In this document: in pieces, positions 1-8,182 of the stretch
Layout of the letters: the number at the start of each line of letters is the position of its first letter
How positions within the stretch are numbered: the first letter of the stretch is position 1
Source: Pseudomonas sp. dw_612
GTDB taxonomy: Bacteria; Pseudomonadota; Gammaproteobacteria; Pseudomonadales; Pseudomonadaceae
NCBI RefSeq assembly: GCF_018449725.1
Contig: NZ_JAAVVC010000010.1
Span: 124,001-188,000 of the forward strand
DNA: 64,000 nucleotides
Direction of reading: 5' to 3'
Notes under the pieces: model-generated
What the model saw: the letters and a program-made list of their open reading frames with translations, nothing else
What the model was told of the DNA's origin: nothing
Databases searched by the model: none
Position numbers and translations under genes: made by a program

Positions 1-489
1 GGTCCAGTTCAGGGCTTCGATGTTGGTGTCGCGGAACTGGCCGTCGTCATTGCGCAGGCGCTGGCGACCGAGTTTGAGCATCTCGCCCGGGTAAGGCGTG
101 AGGCCGCTGTAGCCGACCCAGAATTCACGCATGGCCAGGTAGTTTTTCTTCGACTTGCGATCACCATTGTCGGTGGTCTGGGTGCCGTCGCTGTCGGACT
201 GCTGCAGGGTGTCGGTTTCGATGATGTCGGTAGACGTTACCGCCTGACCCATCGCATAGGCGCTCCACGAGCCGCTTTCGCCGTAGACCCAAGGGCGCAG
301 GTCGAGGCCGATGCCGTTGACGTCGCCGCCCTTGGCGGTCCCGAGGTCGGCGTCATCTTCGGATTGGCCGGTGACTTTGACTTCAAGACCGTAGTTCTTG
401 GCTTCGGTCATCGCGGCGAGGGTCGGACACGACCACAGCAGGGCGAATGTCAGGCCAATACCGGCCTGAACGAATGGATTCAGCTTCAT
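1..489 (-). CDS. algE: Alginate export porin AlgE (N-terminal part, runs off the window)
   Basis: AlgE is the outer-membrane beta-barrel through which the alginate chain leaves the cell. Only the first 163 codons are present; the C-terminal part lies beyond base 1. The protein starts MKLNPFVQAGIGLTFALLW, a signal peptide with likely cleavage after TLAA. It continues into alternating, aromatic-rich segments (LDLRPWVYGE, FWVGYSGLTPYPGE) typical of the barrel. The ATG overlaps the algK stop codon by 3 bases (ATGA), indicating translational coupling in the alginate operon. The family call is firm because of sequence and position directly after algK. Confidence 0.93.
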   Translation of the reverse strand, partial: MKLNPFVQAGIGLTFALLWSCPTLAAMTEAKNYGLEVKVTGQSEDDADLGTAKGGDVNGIGLDLRPWVYGESGSWSAYAMGQAVTSTDIIETDTLQQSDSDGTQTTDNGDRKSKKNYLAMREFWVGYSGLTPYPGEMLKLGRQRLRNDDGQFRDTNIEALNWT

Positions 490-1994
490 AGTTTTTCCTC
501 GCCGTCTTCTTCTTGCAGGGCTTGCAAATCCAGCTTGTTCTGGCTCGAGGATCCACGAACGGCCTGTTCTTGTTTCAACAGGCGTTGGGCCTCGGCGAGC
601 TGGGCAGGCGGCAGTTGGGCTTCTAACGTTGTCGCAAGCTCATTCGCTTGCGGGGTGTCCTGAGCCTTGGCCAACTGGCTGAAGACGTAAGCGTTGAGCG
701 GGTTGGGCTTGGTGCCCTTGCCTTGGGAAAACAGTTGGGCGATGGCGAAGTCGGCGCTGTTCTGGCCGTTGCGCGCAGCGGTCAGCAGGTGATCCAGGGC
801 CTTCTGCGAATAGACCTTGCCCAGGTAACCACGACGGTAAATCTGGCCGAGGTAGTAATCGGCGGCCACTTCCCGGCCCACGGCTTTCTGGAAGTGTTCT
901 TCGGCGACCTTGGCGTCGGCCGGCACCCATTTGCCTTCGTAGTAGAGCTTGCCCAGCAACAGTTCGGCGCGGGGTTGATCCGCGGCGCGACCGTTGTCCA
1001 GGTACTTCATCATCGTGTCGACGTCACCGAGCTCCGGGAAGTCGTAGAGCAATTGCGCCAGGCTGACCCAGGAAGCGGGGTAGCCAGGGGCGATGTCTTC
1101 AAGCAGCGACTGCGCGGTTTTCTCGTCGGTCTTGCCCAGGGTTGCATCACCGAGGACGCGAGCGACGCTGTCCACGCGTTGTGCGGAAACGGTGCCGCGA
1201 GTGTGTGCGGCTTGCATCTGTTTGATCAGCTCGGCGGTTTGCTCGGGCTTGGCTTGTTTCTGGTAAACCGTGGCCAGTTCGACGTAGCAGATGTCGGTGG
1301 TGTTCAGCGCCGCTTTGCAGATGGATTCGACTTCATCCAGGTGCTGGTCGTACGTGCCCTGGGTGCGATAGAGCAGCACTTGGGCCAGGCCCGCTTCCGG
1401 TTTGCCTTCGGCGCGCCATTGGCTGATCTGCTGCTGGGCGTTGACGTTCGGGAAACTGTGCGGGTATTGCAGGTACAGCATCGCCAGCGGGATCAGCGTG
1501 TTGCCTTCGCCATTGGCCGAGGCTTTTTTCAACAGGCCTTCGGCTTCGTGCTGTTCGGCTTCGGTGGAACCGGGCTTGGCCACCAGCAGGCGACCGAGAC
1601 GAGCCTGGGCTCGCGGCGAAACGTCGACCGCGGCGCGGTAAGTCGCCTCGGCCTGTTTCATCTGCGCCGGGTCACGGCTGTCGACCTGGATATCGGCCAG
1701 GCCCACTTGGGCTTCGCTGTAACCCAGGTTGGCCAGTTGCTGGTAGTTCTGCTGCGCCAGCGCGGTGTCGCCGCGTTTCAGGGCTTCGTTGGCCAGGCGT
1801 TGGTCGGGCAGGCTGGCGCAACCGCTGAGGCTGACTGCCAGTGCTATCGCACACAACGCAAAACCCCTGTGGGAGCGAGCTTGCTCGCGATGCTGGCGGC
1901 TCGGTGCATCAGACAGACCGCGGTGATCCCATCGCGAGCAAGCTCGCTCCCACAGGGTCGTCGGTGTGTTGAAAATAGACGTCATCACAGGCAT
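486..1994 (-). CDS. algK: Alginate biosynthesis TPR/Sel1 lipoprotein AlgK
   Basis: AlgK is a periplasmic, outer-membrane-anchored lipoprotein of helical TPR/Sel1-like repeats that helps assemble the alginate export complex with AlgE. Repeats such as ARLGRLLV, ELLLGKLYYEG and ADYYLGQIYRRGYLG are visible. The lipobox is LAVSLSGC. The longest reading frame (502 aa) starts 10 bases after the alg44 stop, but its first ~45 residues are encoded by an inverted pair of palindromic repeats (WERACSR...REQARSH) and precede the signal peptide. Candidate starts are ATG 1994, ATG 1985 (GAGGA about 10 bases upstream), or a TTG at about 1858 with AGGGG 7 bases upstream. The TTG would give a short signal peptide ending at the lipobox Cys. 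The mature protein is certain; the start is not. Confidence 0.92.
   Translation of the reverse strand: MPVMTSIFNTPTTLWERACSRWDHRGLSDAPSRQHREQARSHRGFALCAIALAVSLSGCASLPDQRLANEALKRGDTALAQQNYQQLANLGYSEAQVGLADIQVDSRDPAQMKQAEATYRAAVDVSPRAQARLGRLLVAKPGSTEAEQHEAEGLLKKASANGEGNTLIPLAMLYLQYPHSFPNVNAQQQISQWRAEGKPEAGLAQVLLYRTQGTYDQHLDEVESICKAALNTTDICYVELATVYQKQAKPEQTAELIKQMQAAHTRGTVSAQRVDSVARVLGDATLGKTDEKTAQSLLEDIAPGYPASWVSLAQLLYDFPELGDVDTMMKYLDNGRAADQPRAELLLGKLYYEGKWVPADAKVAEEHFQKAVGREVAADYYLGQIYRRGYLGKVYSQKALDHLLTAARNGQNSADFAIAQLFSQGKGTKPNPLNAYVFSQLAKAQDTPQANELATTLEAQLPPAQLAEAQRLLKQEQAVRGSSSQNKLDLQALQEEDGEEKL
1865..1956. repeat. REP-type inverted pair inside the 5' end of the algK frame
   Basis: CCCTGTGGGAGCGAGCTTGC and its reverse complement flank a ~40 bp centre. 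This is the abundant Pseudomonas extragenic palindrome in its 'gcgagc' variant. It sits between the alg44 stop and the algK lipobox and is open through in the algK frame. Confidence 0.9.
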
Positions 1995-2003
1995 GTCCTC
2001 GAC

Positions 2004-3173
2004 TTAAATACCGGCGGCCATGGCTTTGTCGATCAGCCAGTTCAGGTTCGGGCCACGATCACTGTTCACTTCCACCGGGCGACCGGCGAAGGTGCTGTCC
2101 AGCGGCTCGTCAGGCTTGATCTGCACGCGGATGTCGGAGGACAGGTCGGCGCTTTTCAGGCTGGTGCTGCTGACGATCTTGCCGGTGCGGGTCTTGTCTT
2201 CGCCGGCGATTTCGAAGGTCACTGGTGCACCTGGACGCACGTCGGCGAACTGGCGATAGGTGAAGCGCGCGTCGATGTTGGCTTCGCTGTTGCGCGGCAC
2301 CAGGGTGAAGATCACGTCGCCCTTGCTGGCGTACTGACCGTTGCCGACCAGTTGCTGGGCCACGGTGCAATCGCACGGCGAGGTCAGGGTGCCGGTCATT
2401 TGCTTGCCGAACAGTTCTTCAACCTTGGCCGGTTGCAACTGGTCTTCGTCCAGATGACCCTTGAGGACATCGAGCATGCTGGTGCTGAAGGTCGCCAGCG
2501 GTGCGCCTTTGGCGGCAACGCCGTCGCTTTTGATCAGGCTCTGCACGGTGCCGTCGCGCGGCATGGTGATGTTCATGCCCGGTACGCTGACGATGCCGGC
2601 CTGGGCATGGCTGACGAAGTACATGCCGTAGACCGACTTGAAGATGAAACCGAAGGCCGCGAGGCCGACGAGGAAAATCGCGAAGCTGAAGGTCACCGCA
2701 CGCAGACGACCGAACGCGGTCATGCCGTGGCCGCCATCCTTGACCTTGCGCGCCTTGGTGAAGTTGTCGCGCTGCAGGGTCGCCAGCACTTCACCCATGC
2801 TGACGATGTCGCCGGCCAGGTGAGAGGTGATCAGGTGGCGCAGGGTCGAGATGTCTTGCGGTTCCAGATTCTGAAACTGGCAACCGGCGCGACCGGTCTG
2901 GCGATCGAAGGAGCGGACCTGCAACTCCACGTCCATGGCCAGGCCGAGGTTATCGATGACGAATTGCAGACGAGCCTTGTACACCTCGCCGACTTTCAGC
3001 GGCAGTTGACCGGCGTTGAACGCCAGGCCGCCAGCGGACAGGTCGATGACCCGGGCGTCGACTGGCGTCCGGTCGGGACCGAAGAACCGCAGCTTGGCCG
3101 GGATTTTCACTCGGGCGTGTTGGCGCTGGGCTTCGGATTCGTGCACTACGTTGGCATTGACGGCGGTATTCAT
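2004..3173 (-). CDS. alg44: Alginate c-di-GMP receptor and co-polymerase Alg44
   Basis: Inner-membrane protein of the alginate polymerase that binds cyclic di-GMP and activates Alg8. The N-terminal PilZ domain (about residues 14-115) shows the RxxxR motif (RQHAR) and the D-x-S-x-x-G motif (DLSAGGLAF) needed for c-di-GMP binding. A membrane segment follows at about 150-175 (FSFAIFLVGLAAFGFIF). The periplasmic part resembles membrane-fusion proteins and contains a CDC triplet. The 389 aa length is normal for the family. It lies 36 bases after alg8 and 9 bases before the longest algK start. Confidence 0.95.
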   Translation of the reverse strand: MNTAVNANVVHESEAQRQHARVKIPAKLRFFGPDRTPVDARVIDLSAGGLAFNAGQLPLKVGEVYKARLQFVIDNLGLAMDVELQVRSFDRQTGRAGCQFQNLEPQDISTLRHLITSHLAGDIVSMGEVLATLQRDNFTKARKVKDGGHGMTAFGRLRAVTFSFAIFLVGLAAFGFIFKSVYGMYFVSHAQAGIVSVPGMNITMPRDGTVQSLIKSDGVAAKGAPLATFSTSMLDVLKGHLDEDQLQPAKVEELFGKQMTGTLTSPCDCTVAQQLVGNGQYASKGDVIFTLVPRNSEANIDARFTYRQFADVRPGAPVTFEIAGEDKTRTGKIVSSTSLKSADLSSDIRVQIKPDEPLDSTFAGRPVEVNSDRGPNLNWLIDKAMAAGI

Positions 3174-3209
3174 AGGGGCAATTTCCTGGTTAATTCAATA
3201 AGGGGGCGG

Positions 3210-4700
3210 TCAGACCATCATCAGCAGCACGGCGACGAAAACGCTGCCGGCGGAGAAGGTCATGGTCCGAGACGACCAGGTGTTGAACCAACGTTGAAAG
3301 CTGGCGAGATCACGGGTCAATTTGGTGTCCTGGCGAGTCCAGGATTGTTGGTCGAGGCGAAAGAACACGTAGATCTTCACCAGCGCGCCGACGATCTGGT
3401 TGTAATAGAGAATCATCGGGTAGGCCGGGCCGATCCGGTGACCGGAGCACGACAGCAGCAAGGTCAGGATCAGGCGAGTGAGGCCGATCCACAGCAGATA
3501 AGCGAGGATGAACGCGCCGCCGTACTTGAAGCTGGCGATGATCGCCACCGTCAGGCCGAGCAACGACGTCCACATCGACACACGCTGGTCGAACAGCACC
3601 ACCGAGGTGAACAGGCCGAGGCGTTTCATCCCCAGGCCCAGGGCACGGGAGTTCTGGCGCAGGTTGTTGCCGTACCAGCGGAACATCAGTTTGCGGCTGG
3701 CCTTGATGAAGCTTTTTTCCGGCGGGTGTTCCACGGTGTGGATCGCCGCGTCCGGTACGTAGAAGGTGTCGTAGCCCAGGCGCATCAGGCTGAACCAGCT
3801 CGACTTGTCGTCACCGGTGAGGAACTTGAAGCGGCCCAGGCGCCAGTGTTGCAGCGAGTCGCTTTCCACGTCGGCGATGAAGTCCGGGTCGGTCACGACG
3901 GTGGCGCGGAACACCGACATCCGGCCGGTCATGGTCAGGACGCGTTTGGACAGGGCCATCGAACACATGTTGATGTGGCGTTGGGCGAAGCGCAGTTTGT
4001 GCCATTCGGCCATGACGTAGCCGCCGCGCACTTCGCAGAACTCGTTGGTGGTCAGGCCGCCGACATTGCCGAACAACTGGAACCACGGCACGGTCTTGAG
4101 CACGACGCCAGGGGCGAGCACGGTGTCGCCATCGATCACTGCAACCACTGCGCGGTCATCCGGCAGGTGGCGGGAGATGGCGCGGAAGCCGTAGGCCAGG
4201 CCGTCGCGCTTGCCGGTGCCGGGAATGCGCACGAAGTCGAGCTTGACCCGCGCCGGCGGATTCATCCGGGACCACAGGCTCTTGACCAGTTTCTCATCGG
4301 ACATTTCCACGATGGAGCAGACCATGGTGGTCGGCAGGCCGCAGTCGATCGCTTCGCGAATCACCGAGGCGTAGACCTGGGCGGTGGTCAGGGCGTCAAT
4401 ACGAAAACTGGTGACCATCAGGTACACATGGGACGGGTTTGCCGCTTTACCCAGCTTGCGCACTTTGCGCCGCAGGTGCGGGTAGACCACGTACAGGAAC
4501 AGCATGCCGCGCAGAAAGTGCGTGGCCCCCATCGAGTAACGCCAGATCCCGATGAAACCAATCAGGAAGATGAAGTCCTTCGACTCGGAGTCGAACGTGG
4601 ACGAAGGCAACGCCATGGCGATGCCCATCAATAAACTTAGGTAAAACAGCCAACCGGCGGCCTGTAAAAGGCCGTGCTTTAGCCTGTGCATAATCTGCAT
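3210..4700 (-). CDS. alg8: Alginate polymerase glycosyltransferase Alg8
   Basis: Family-2 glycosyltransferase that polymerises GDP-mannuronate into polymannuronate at the inner membrane. N-terminal membrane segments (LLQAAGWLFYLSLLMGIAM, FIFLIGFIGIW) are followed by the cytosolic GT-A domain with AVVAVIDGDTVL (metal-binding DGD) and a QxxRW-like segment near KLMFRWYGNN. Several C-terminal membrane helices complete it. An alternative start nine bases downstream (ATG 4691, MHRLKHGLLQ) is equally plausible. About 280 bases containing a palindromic repeat separate it from algD. Confidence 0.95.
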   Translation of the reverse strand: MQIMHRLKHGLLQAAGWLFYLSLLMGIAMALPSSTFDSESKDFIFLIGFIGIWRYSMGATHFLRGMLFLYVVYPHLRRKVRKLGKAANPSHVYLMVTSFRIDALTTAQVYASVIREAIDCGLPTTMVCSIVEMSDEKLVKSLWSRMNPPARVKLDFVRIPGTGKRDGLAYGFRAISRHLPDDRAVVAVIDGDTVLAPGVVLKTVPWFQLFGNVGGLTTNEFCEVRGGYVMAEWHKLRFAQRHINMCSMALSKRVLTMTGRMSVFRATVVTDPDFIADVESDSLQHWRLGRFKFLTGDDKSSWFSLMRLGYDTFYVPDAAIHTVEHPPEKSFIKASRKLMFRWYGNNLRQNSRALGLGMKRLGLFTSVVLFDQRVSMWTSLLGLTVAIIASFKYGGAFILAYLLWIGLTRLILTLLLSCSGHRIGPAYPMILYYNQIVGALVKIYVFFRLDQQSWTRQDTKLTRDLASFQRWFNTWSSRTMTFSAGSVFVAVLLMMV

Positions 4701-4822
4701 CCGTCTCTATCTCGGGCGAGCCTGTTGGGTGGCCCGATGGGGTTAAGGCAGGCTTACAAAAACTTGCAAGGCCACGGGTGACACCGATCTTTTCGGGTTC
4801 ACTCGGAGCTCGGGTGAACCTG

Positions 4823-4939
4823 CGTAGGAGCTGCCGAAGGCTGCGATCTTTTGATCTTTTGATCTTTATCTTTGGGTTCACTCAGGACTCAAGTGGCCCG
4901 GGAAAGATCGCAGCCTCGTTGCACTCGTCAGCTCCTACG
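4823..4939. repeat. Palindromic repeat pair (GTAGGAGCTGCCGAAGGCTG family) between algD and alg8
   Basis: CGTAGGAGCTGCCGAAGGCT...GATC and its inverse GATCGCAGCC...GTCAGCTCCTACG are separated by an AT-rich centre containing a GATCTTTTGATCTTTTGATC run. The pair lies within the alginate operon, in the algD-alg8 spacer, so it would be transcribed as a hairpin. Confidence 0.85.
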
Positions 4940-4983
4940 ACGGGTTCGCACAGTGATTGCGCGTTGCCGCACAGCGTTCTGTG

Positions 4984-6300
4984 TTACCAGCAGATGCCTT
5001 CAGTGCGGCCGCTGACGCTGGTGGCTTTGGACATGAAGCCGACCAGGTCGATCACTTGCTTGCCGTGTGGAGCCTGTTCCGCGAGGGCGCGGAATTTCTC
5101 GTCACGGTTGCCGAGGATGATCACGTCGGAGTTGTTGATCACGTCGTCGAAGTCGGAGTTGAGCAGCGACGAAACGTGCGGGATCTTCGACTCGATGTAA
5201 TCCTTGTTCGCTCCGTGGACACGGGCGTACTCGACGTTGCTGTCGTAGATGCTCAGGTCGTAGCCCTTGCCGATCAGCATTTCCGCCAGATCCACCAGCG
5301 GGCTTTCGCGCAGGTCATCGGTGCCGGCCTTGAAGCTCAAGCCGAGCAGGGCGACTTTGCGTTTGTCGTGGCTGGACACGATGTCGAAGGCGTTCTGCAC
5401 TTGCGACACGTTGCTGCGCATCAGCGAGTTGAGCAGCGGCGCATCGACGTCCAGGGAGCCGGCGCGGAAGGTCAAAGCACGCACGTCTTTGGGCAGGCAA
5501 GAGCCGCCGAACGCGAAGCCTGGACGCATGTAGTACTGCGACAGGTTCAGGGTTTTGTCCTGGCAGACCACTTCCATCACTTCACGACCATCGACGCCGA
5601 CAGCCTTGGCGATGTTGCCGATCTCGTTGGCGAAGGTCACCTTGGTGGCGTGCCACACGTTGCAGGTGTACTTGATCATCTCGGCGACGGCGATGTCCTT
5701 GCGGATGATCGGCGCGTCGAGCTCTTCGTACAGGGCTTGCAGCACGTCGCCGCTGGCCTTGTCGAATTCGCCGATGACGGTCATCGGTGGCAGGTCGTAG
5801 TCGGCGATCGCGGTGCTTTCACGCAGGAACTCAGGGTTGACCGCCACGCCGAAGTCGACGCCGGCTTTCTTGCCGGAGCAGTCTTCGAGAATCGGGATGA
5901 CAACGTTTGCGACCGTGCCCGGCAGAACGGTGCTGCGGACCACGATGGTGTGGCGGGTGGTCTTGTCACGCAGGACAAAGCCGATCTCGCGGCACACCGC
6001 TTCGATGTAGTTCAGTTCCAGGTCGCCGTTCTTCTTGCTCGGCGTACCGACGCAGATCATCGACAGGTCGGTGTCGCGAATCGCTTCGGCGAAGTTGGTC
6101 GTGCCGCGCAATTTGCCGGTATCGATGCCCTTACGCAGAAGTTCGCCCAAACCCGGTTCAACGATCGGCGATTTGCCGGCGTTGATCATATCGATCTTGT
6201 CTTTGGCGACATCTACGCCAACGACGTCATGGCCACGTGCAGACAGGCAACCGGCACATACTGCACCGACGTAACCCAAACCAAATATGCTGATGCGCAT
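4984..6300 (-). CDS. algD: GDP-mannose 6-dehydrogenase AlgD
   Basis: Oxidises GDP-mannose to GDP-mannuronate in two NAD-dependent steps, the committed step of alginate synthesis. The N-terminal Rossmann motif is MRISIFGLGYVGAVCAG. The active-site Cys region is FAFGGSCLPKDVRAL, and the C-terminal UDP/GDP-binding domain follows (LLGLSFKAGTDDLRESP). I chose the ATG at 6300 (438 aa) over an upstream in-frame ATG because AGAGGT lies 8 bases before it and the Rossmann fold begins at once. First gene of the alginate operon. Confidence 0.97.
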   Translation of the reverse strand: MRISIFGLGYVGAVCAGCLSARGHDVVGVDVAKDKIDMINAGKSPIVEPGLGELLRKGIDTGKLRGTTNFAEAIRDTDLSMICVGTPSKKNGDLELNYIEAVCREIGFVLRDKTTRHTIVVRSTVLPGTVANVVIPILEDCSGKKAGVDFGVAVNPEFLRESTAIADYDLPPMTVIGEFDKASGDVLQALYEELDAPIIRKDIAVAEMIKYTCNVWHATKVTFANEIGNIAKAVGVDGREVMEVVCQDKTLNLSQYYMRPGFAFGGSCLPKDVRALTFRAGSLDVDAPLLNSLMRSNVSQVQNAFDIVSSHDKRKVALLGLSFKAGTDDLRESPLVDLAEMLIGKGYDLSIYDSNVEYARVHGANKDYIESKIPHVSSLLNSDFDDVINNSDVIILGNRDEKFRALAEQAPHGKQVIDLVGFMSKATSVSGRTEGICW

Positions 6301-6395
6301 CGCATTTACCTCTGTAATTATCAAGCCATTAGATGGCCGGAGTTAATGGTGTTCAGCGGTCGTAGTGCACTCGCAAGTGCAGCCGTACAGGCGCC

Positions 6396-6425
6396 ACAAT
6401 GCAGCGTGCAGGCATACTAAGTTCC
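6396..6425 (-). promoter_or_regulatory. Candidate AlgU (sigma-E type) promoter of algD
   Basis: On the minus strand GGAACTT (6419-6425) is an exact match to the AlgU -35 core and lies about 120 bases upstream of the algD ATG. The -10 position about 17 bases on reads GCATTG, a weaker match. The algD promoter is known to depend on AlgU in other pseudomonads, which supports the call. The -10 box is uncertain. Confidence 0.6.
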
Positions 6426-7069
6426 GAGTGACTAAATAAGTGCACTCAAGATGTGCGCAACTAGGCCTTGTTATTATGATGTGCCCTGTTATGCATCCTG
6501 TCCCCTGATCAGAGGGCATTCGTGCAAAGGTCTTCCGCGCTCAATGCCAGGCGTGAGGCCCGTAAATCAAGCGGTTGGGTGCTCGGATGAGCACGTTTAT
6601 AGGGGCGCAGCCTTGGCCATATAGGGGATAGTAATGGTGCGTATCTCCTGTCCTATTGGTGCTGCCCAAATAAGAGGTCATTAAGCAGAAGTTAGTATGA
6701 CAACTTCGCTACATGGTTCTCGTCTCTGCGTAAGTTATCTCCTACAAACTCAAGAAGAATCGTTACCGGTGGTATGAACGACGCATTTGGACATAGTTCC
6801 GGTCCGCCCATCGCGAATTCTGAAATTTCTTGAAATATTGAGGAAGATGGCACTGCTTTCAAATTGATAGCACTTGCCGTTTGGCCCTTTATATATAGGG
6901 CAATTATCGAATTAGATGGGTAAGTGCCACCATTGTTAAAAAATGTCAGTGCCACTACTGAAAAAAATCACGATTGTCGAGTGAAACAAAAGTTAGAAAT
7001 CAAGGTGGTGGATTTTTGGCGCCAAGAGAATGGCGAAACGGGCGGGGAATTGTTGGACGATTCGGCGGT
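6426..7069. other. Long AT-rich non-coding region upstream of algD
   Basis: More than 600 bases between the putative algD promoter and the end of yaaA contain no convincing gene. The stretch around 6690-7000 is markedly AT-rich for this genome. The only open frame (6692-6955, minus, GTG start) has no ribosome-binding site. In P. aeruginosa the algD upstream region binds several regulators far from the start site, so a regulatory role is a reasonable inference. I could not recognise individual sites. Confidence 0.5.
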
Positions 7070-7092
7070 GCGCACGACCGACGGTCGTGCGC
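7070..7092 (-). terminator. Hairpin downstream of yaaA
   Basis: GCGCACGACCG and its exact reverse complement flank a single base, starting 12 bases beyond the yaaA stop. No T-run follows on either strand, so it may stabilise the 3' end rather than terminate by itself. Confidence 0.45.
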
Positions 7093-7104
7093 CGATTGAG
7101 TGCA

Positions 7105-7884
7105 TTACTCGGGGGCGTGATCGCGCAGGAATACCAAATTGTCCGGTTTGGACTGTTCGGCACTGTAGCGGTAACCCTGGACATCAAACTGCTTGAGCGC
7201 TGCCGGGTCGTTGATGCGTTCTTCGATAACGAAACGGCTCATCATCCCGCGAGCCTTCTTCGCGTAGAAGCTGATGATTTTGTATTGGCCGTTCTTCAGG
7301 TCCTTGAAGTCGGTGTTGATGATGCGCGCGTTCAAGGCGTTGCGTTTGACCGCCGAGAAATACTCGTTGGACGCCAGGTTCAGCAGTACGTCGTCACCTT
7401 GATCGGCCAGGGCTTCGTTCAACCATTCGCTGATCCGCGTACCCCAAAAGGCGTACAGGTCCTTGCCACGGGCGTTAGCCAGTTTGGTGCCCATTTCCAG
7501 CCGATACGGCTGCATCAGGTCCAACGGGCGCAGCAGGCCGTACAGGCCGGACAACATGCGCAAATGCTGCTGGGCGTAATCGAAATCGGCTTCGCTGAAG
7601 GTTTGGGCATTCAAGCCTGTGTACACGTCGCCCTTAAAGGCCAGCAGTGCCTGCTTGGCGTTTTCCGGGGTGAACGCGGGCGTCCAGCTGCCGAAACGCG
7701 CGGCGTTAAGCCCGCCGATCTTGTCGGAGACGTGCATCAATTCACTGATCTGCGCCGGCGTGAGGTCGCGCAGCTGCATGATCAGCTCCTGGGAATGGTC
7801 CAGGTATTGCGGCTGAGTGAAACGCTGGGTGGCCGGCGGTGTTTCGTAATCGAGGGTCTTGGCGGGGGAAATCACCATCAGCAT
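7105..7884 (-). CDS. yaaA: Peroxide stress protein YaaA (DUF328/UPF0246)
   Basis: Starts MLMVISPAKTLDYETPPAT, the signature opening of the YaaA family. The family limits free iron and DNA damage during hydrogen peroxide stress in E. coli. Conserved blocks LSGLYGLLRPLDLMQPYRLEMG and NLASNEYFSAV are present, and 259 aa is the usual length. It is cytoplasmic with no signal peptide. It is a single gene divergent from the deacetylase gene, and its 5' flank contains a repeat cluster. Confidence 0.93.
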   Translation of the reverse strand: MLMVISPAKTLDYETPPATQRFTQPQYLDHSQELIMQLRDLTPAQISELMHVSDKIGGLNAARFGSWTPAFTPENAKQALLAFKGDVYTGLNAQTFSEADFDYAQQHLRMLSGLYGLLRPLDLMQPYRLEMGTKLANARGKDLYAFWGTRISEWLNEALADQGDDVLLNLASNEYFSAVKRNALNARIINTDFKDLKNGQYKIISFYAKKARGMMSRFVIEERINDPAALKQFDVQGYRYSAEQSKPDNLVFLRDHAPE

Positions 7885-7980
7885 GAAGTCGTCTCCTTTA
7901 ATCGTGGGGCGATTCTAGGGGGTTGCGCCGGTTGACTCCAGCTATGGGTGTCATAGGTGATCGGTGGTGTCATGGGACAA

Positions 7981-8120
7981 GATCGCAGCCTCGTGTCACT
8001 CGGTAGCTCCTACGGGACCGGGTTGGCGCGAAATTGACGTGAAACAGGATTTGCAGGAGCTATGTAGGAGCTGTGCAGGAGCTGTGTAGGAGCTGTCGAG
8101 TGAAACGAGGCTGCGATCTT
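7981..8120. repeat. Palindromic repeat pair with an expanded 11-bp tandem
   Basis: GATCGCAGCC...CGGTAGCTCCTACG and the inverse ...CGAGGCTGCGATCTTTT delimit the element. Its right arm contains four consecutive 11-base units (8053-8096) of G(T/C)AGGAGCT(G/A)T. It occupies the yaaA/deacetylase intergenic region. Confidence 0.8.
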
Positions 8121-8182
8121 TTAGCCCCACTGCGATATCCCACGATATAGTGCCGCGCGGGTTTTGTTATGGAGACATCCCT

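Noticed and set aside
648..4634. 1,328-codon open frame on the plus strand
   Set aside because: Antisense shadow of algK, alg44 and alg8; composition is Gly/His/Gln-rich with no family similarity. Caused by GC-rich third positions.
6692..6955. 87-codon ORF (GTG start) in the AT-rich algD upstream region
   Set aside because: No ribosome-binding site, no recognised family, and AT-rich DNA that could be open by chance; kept only as part of the region note.
8053..8096. Tandem 11-bp repeats as a CRISPR-like array
   Set aside because: No spacers between units, and the units belong to an extragenic palindrome arm.
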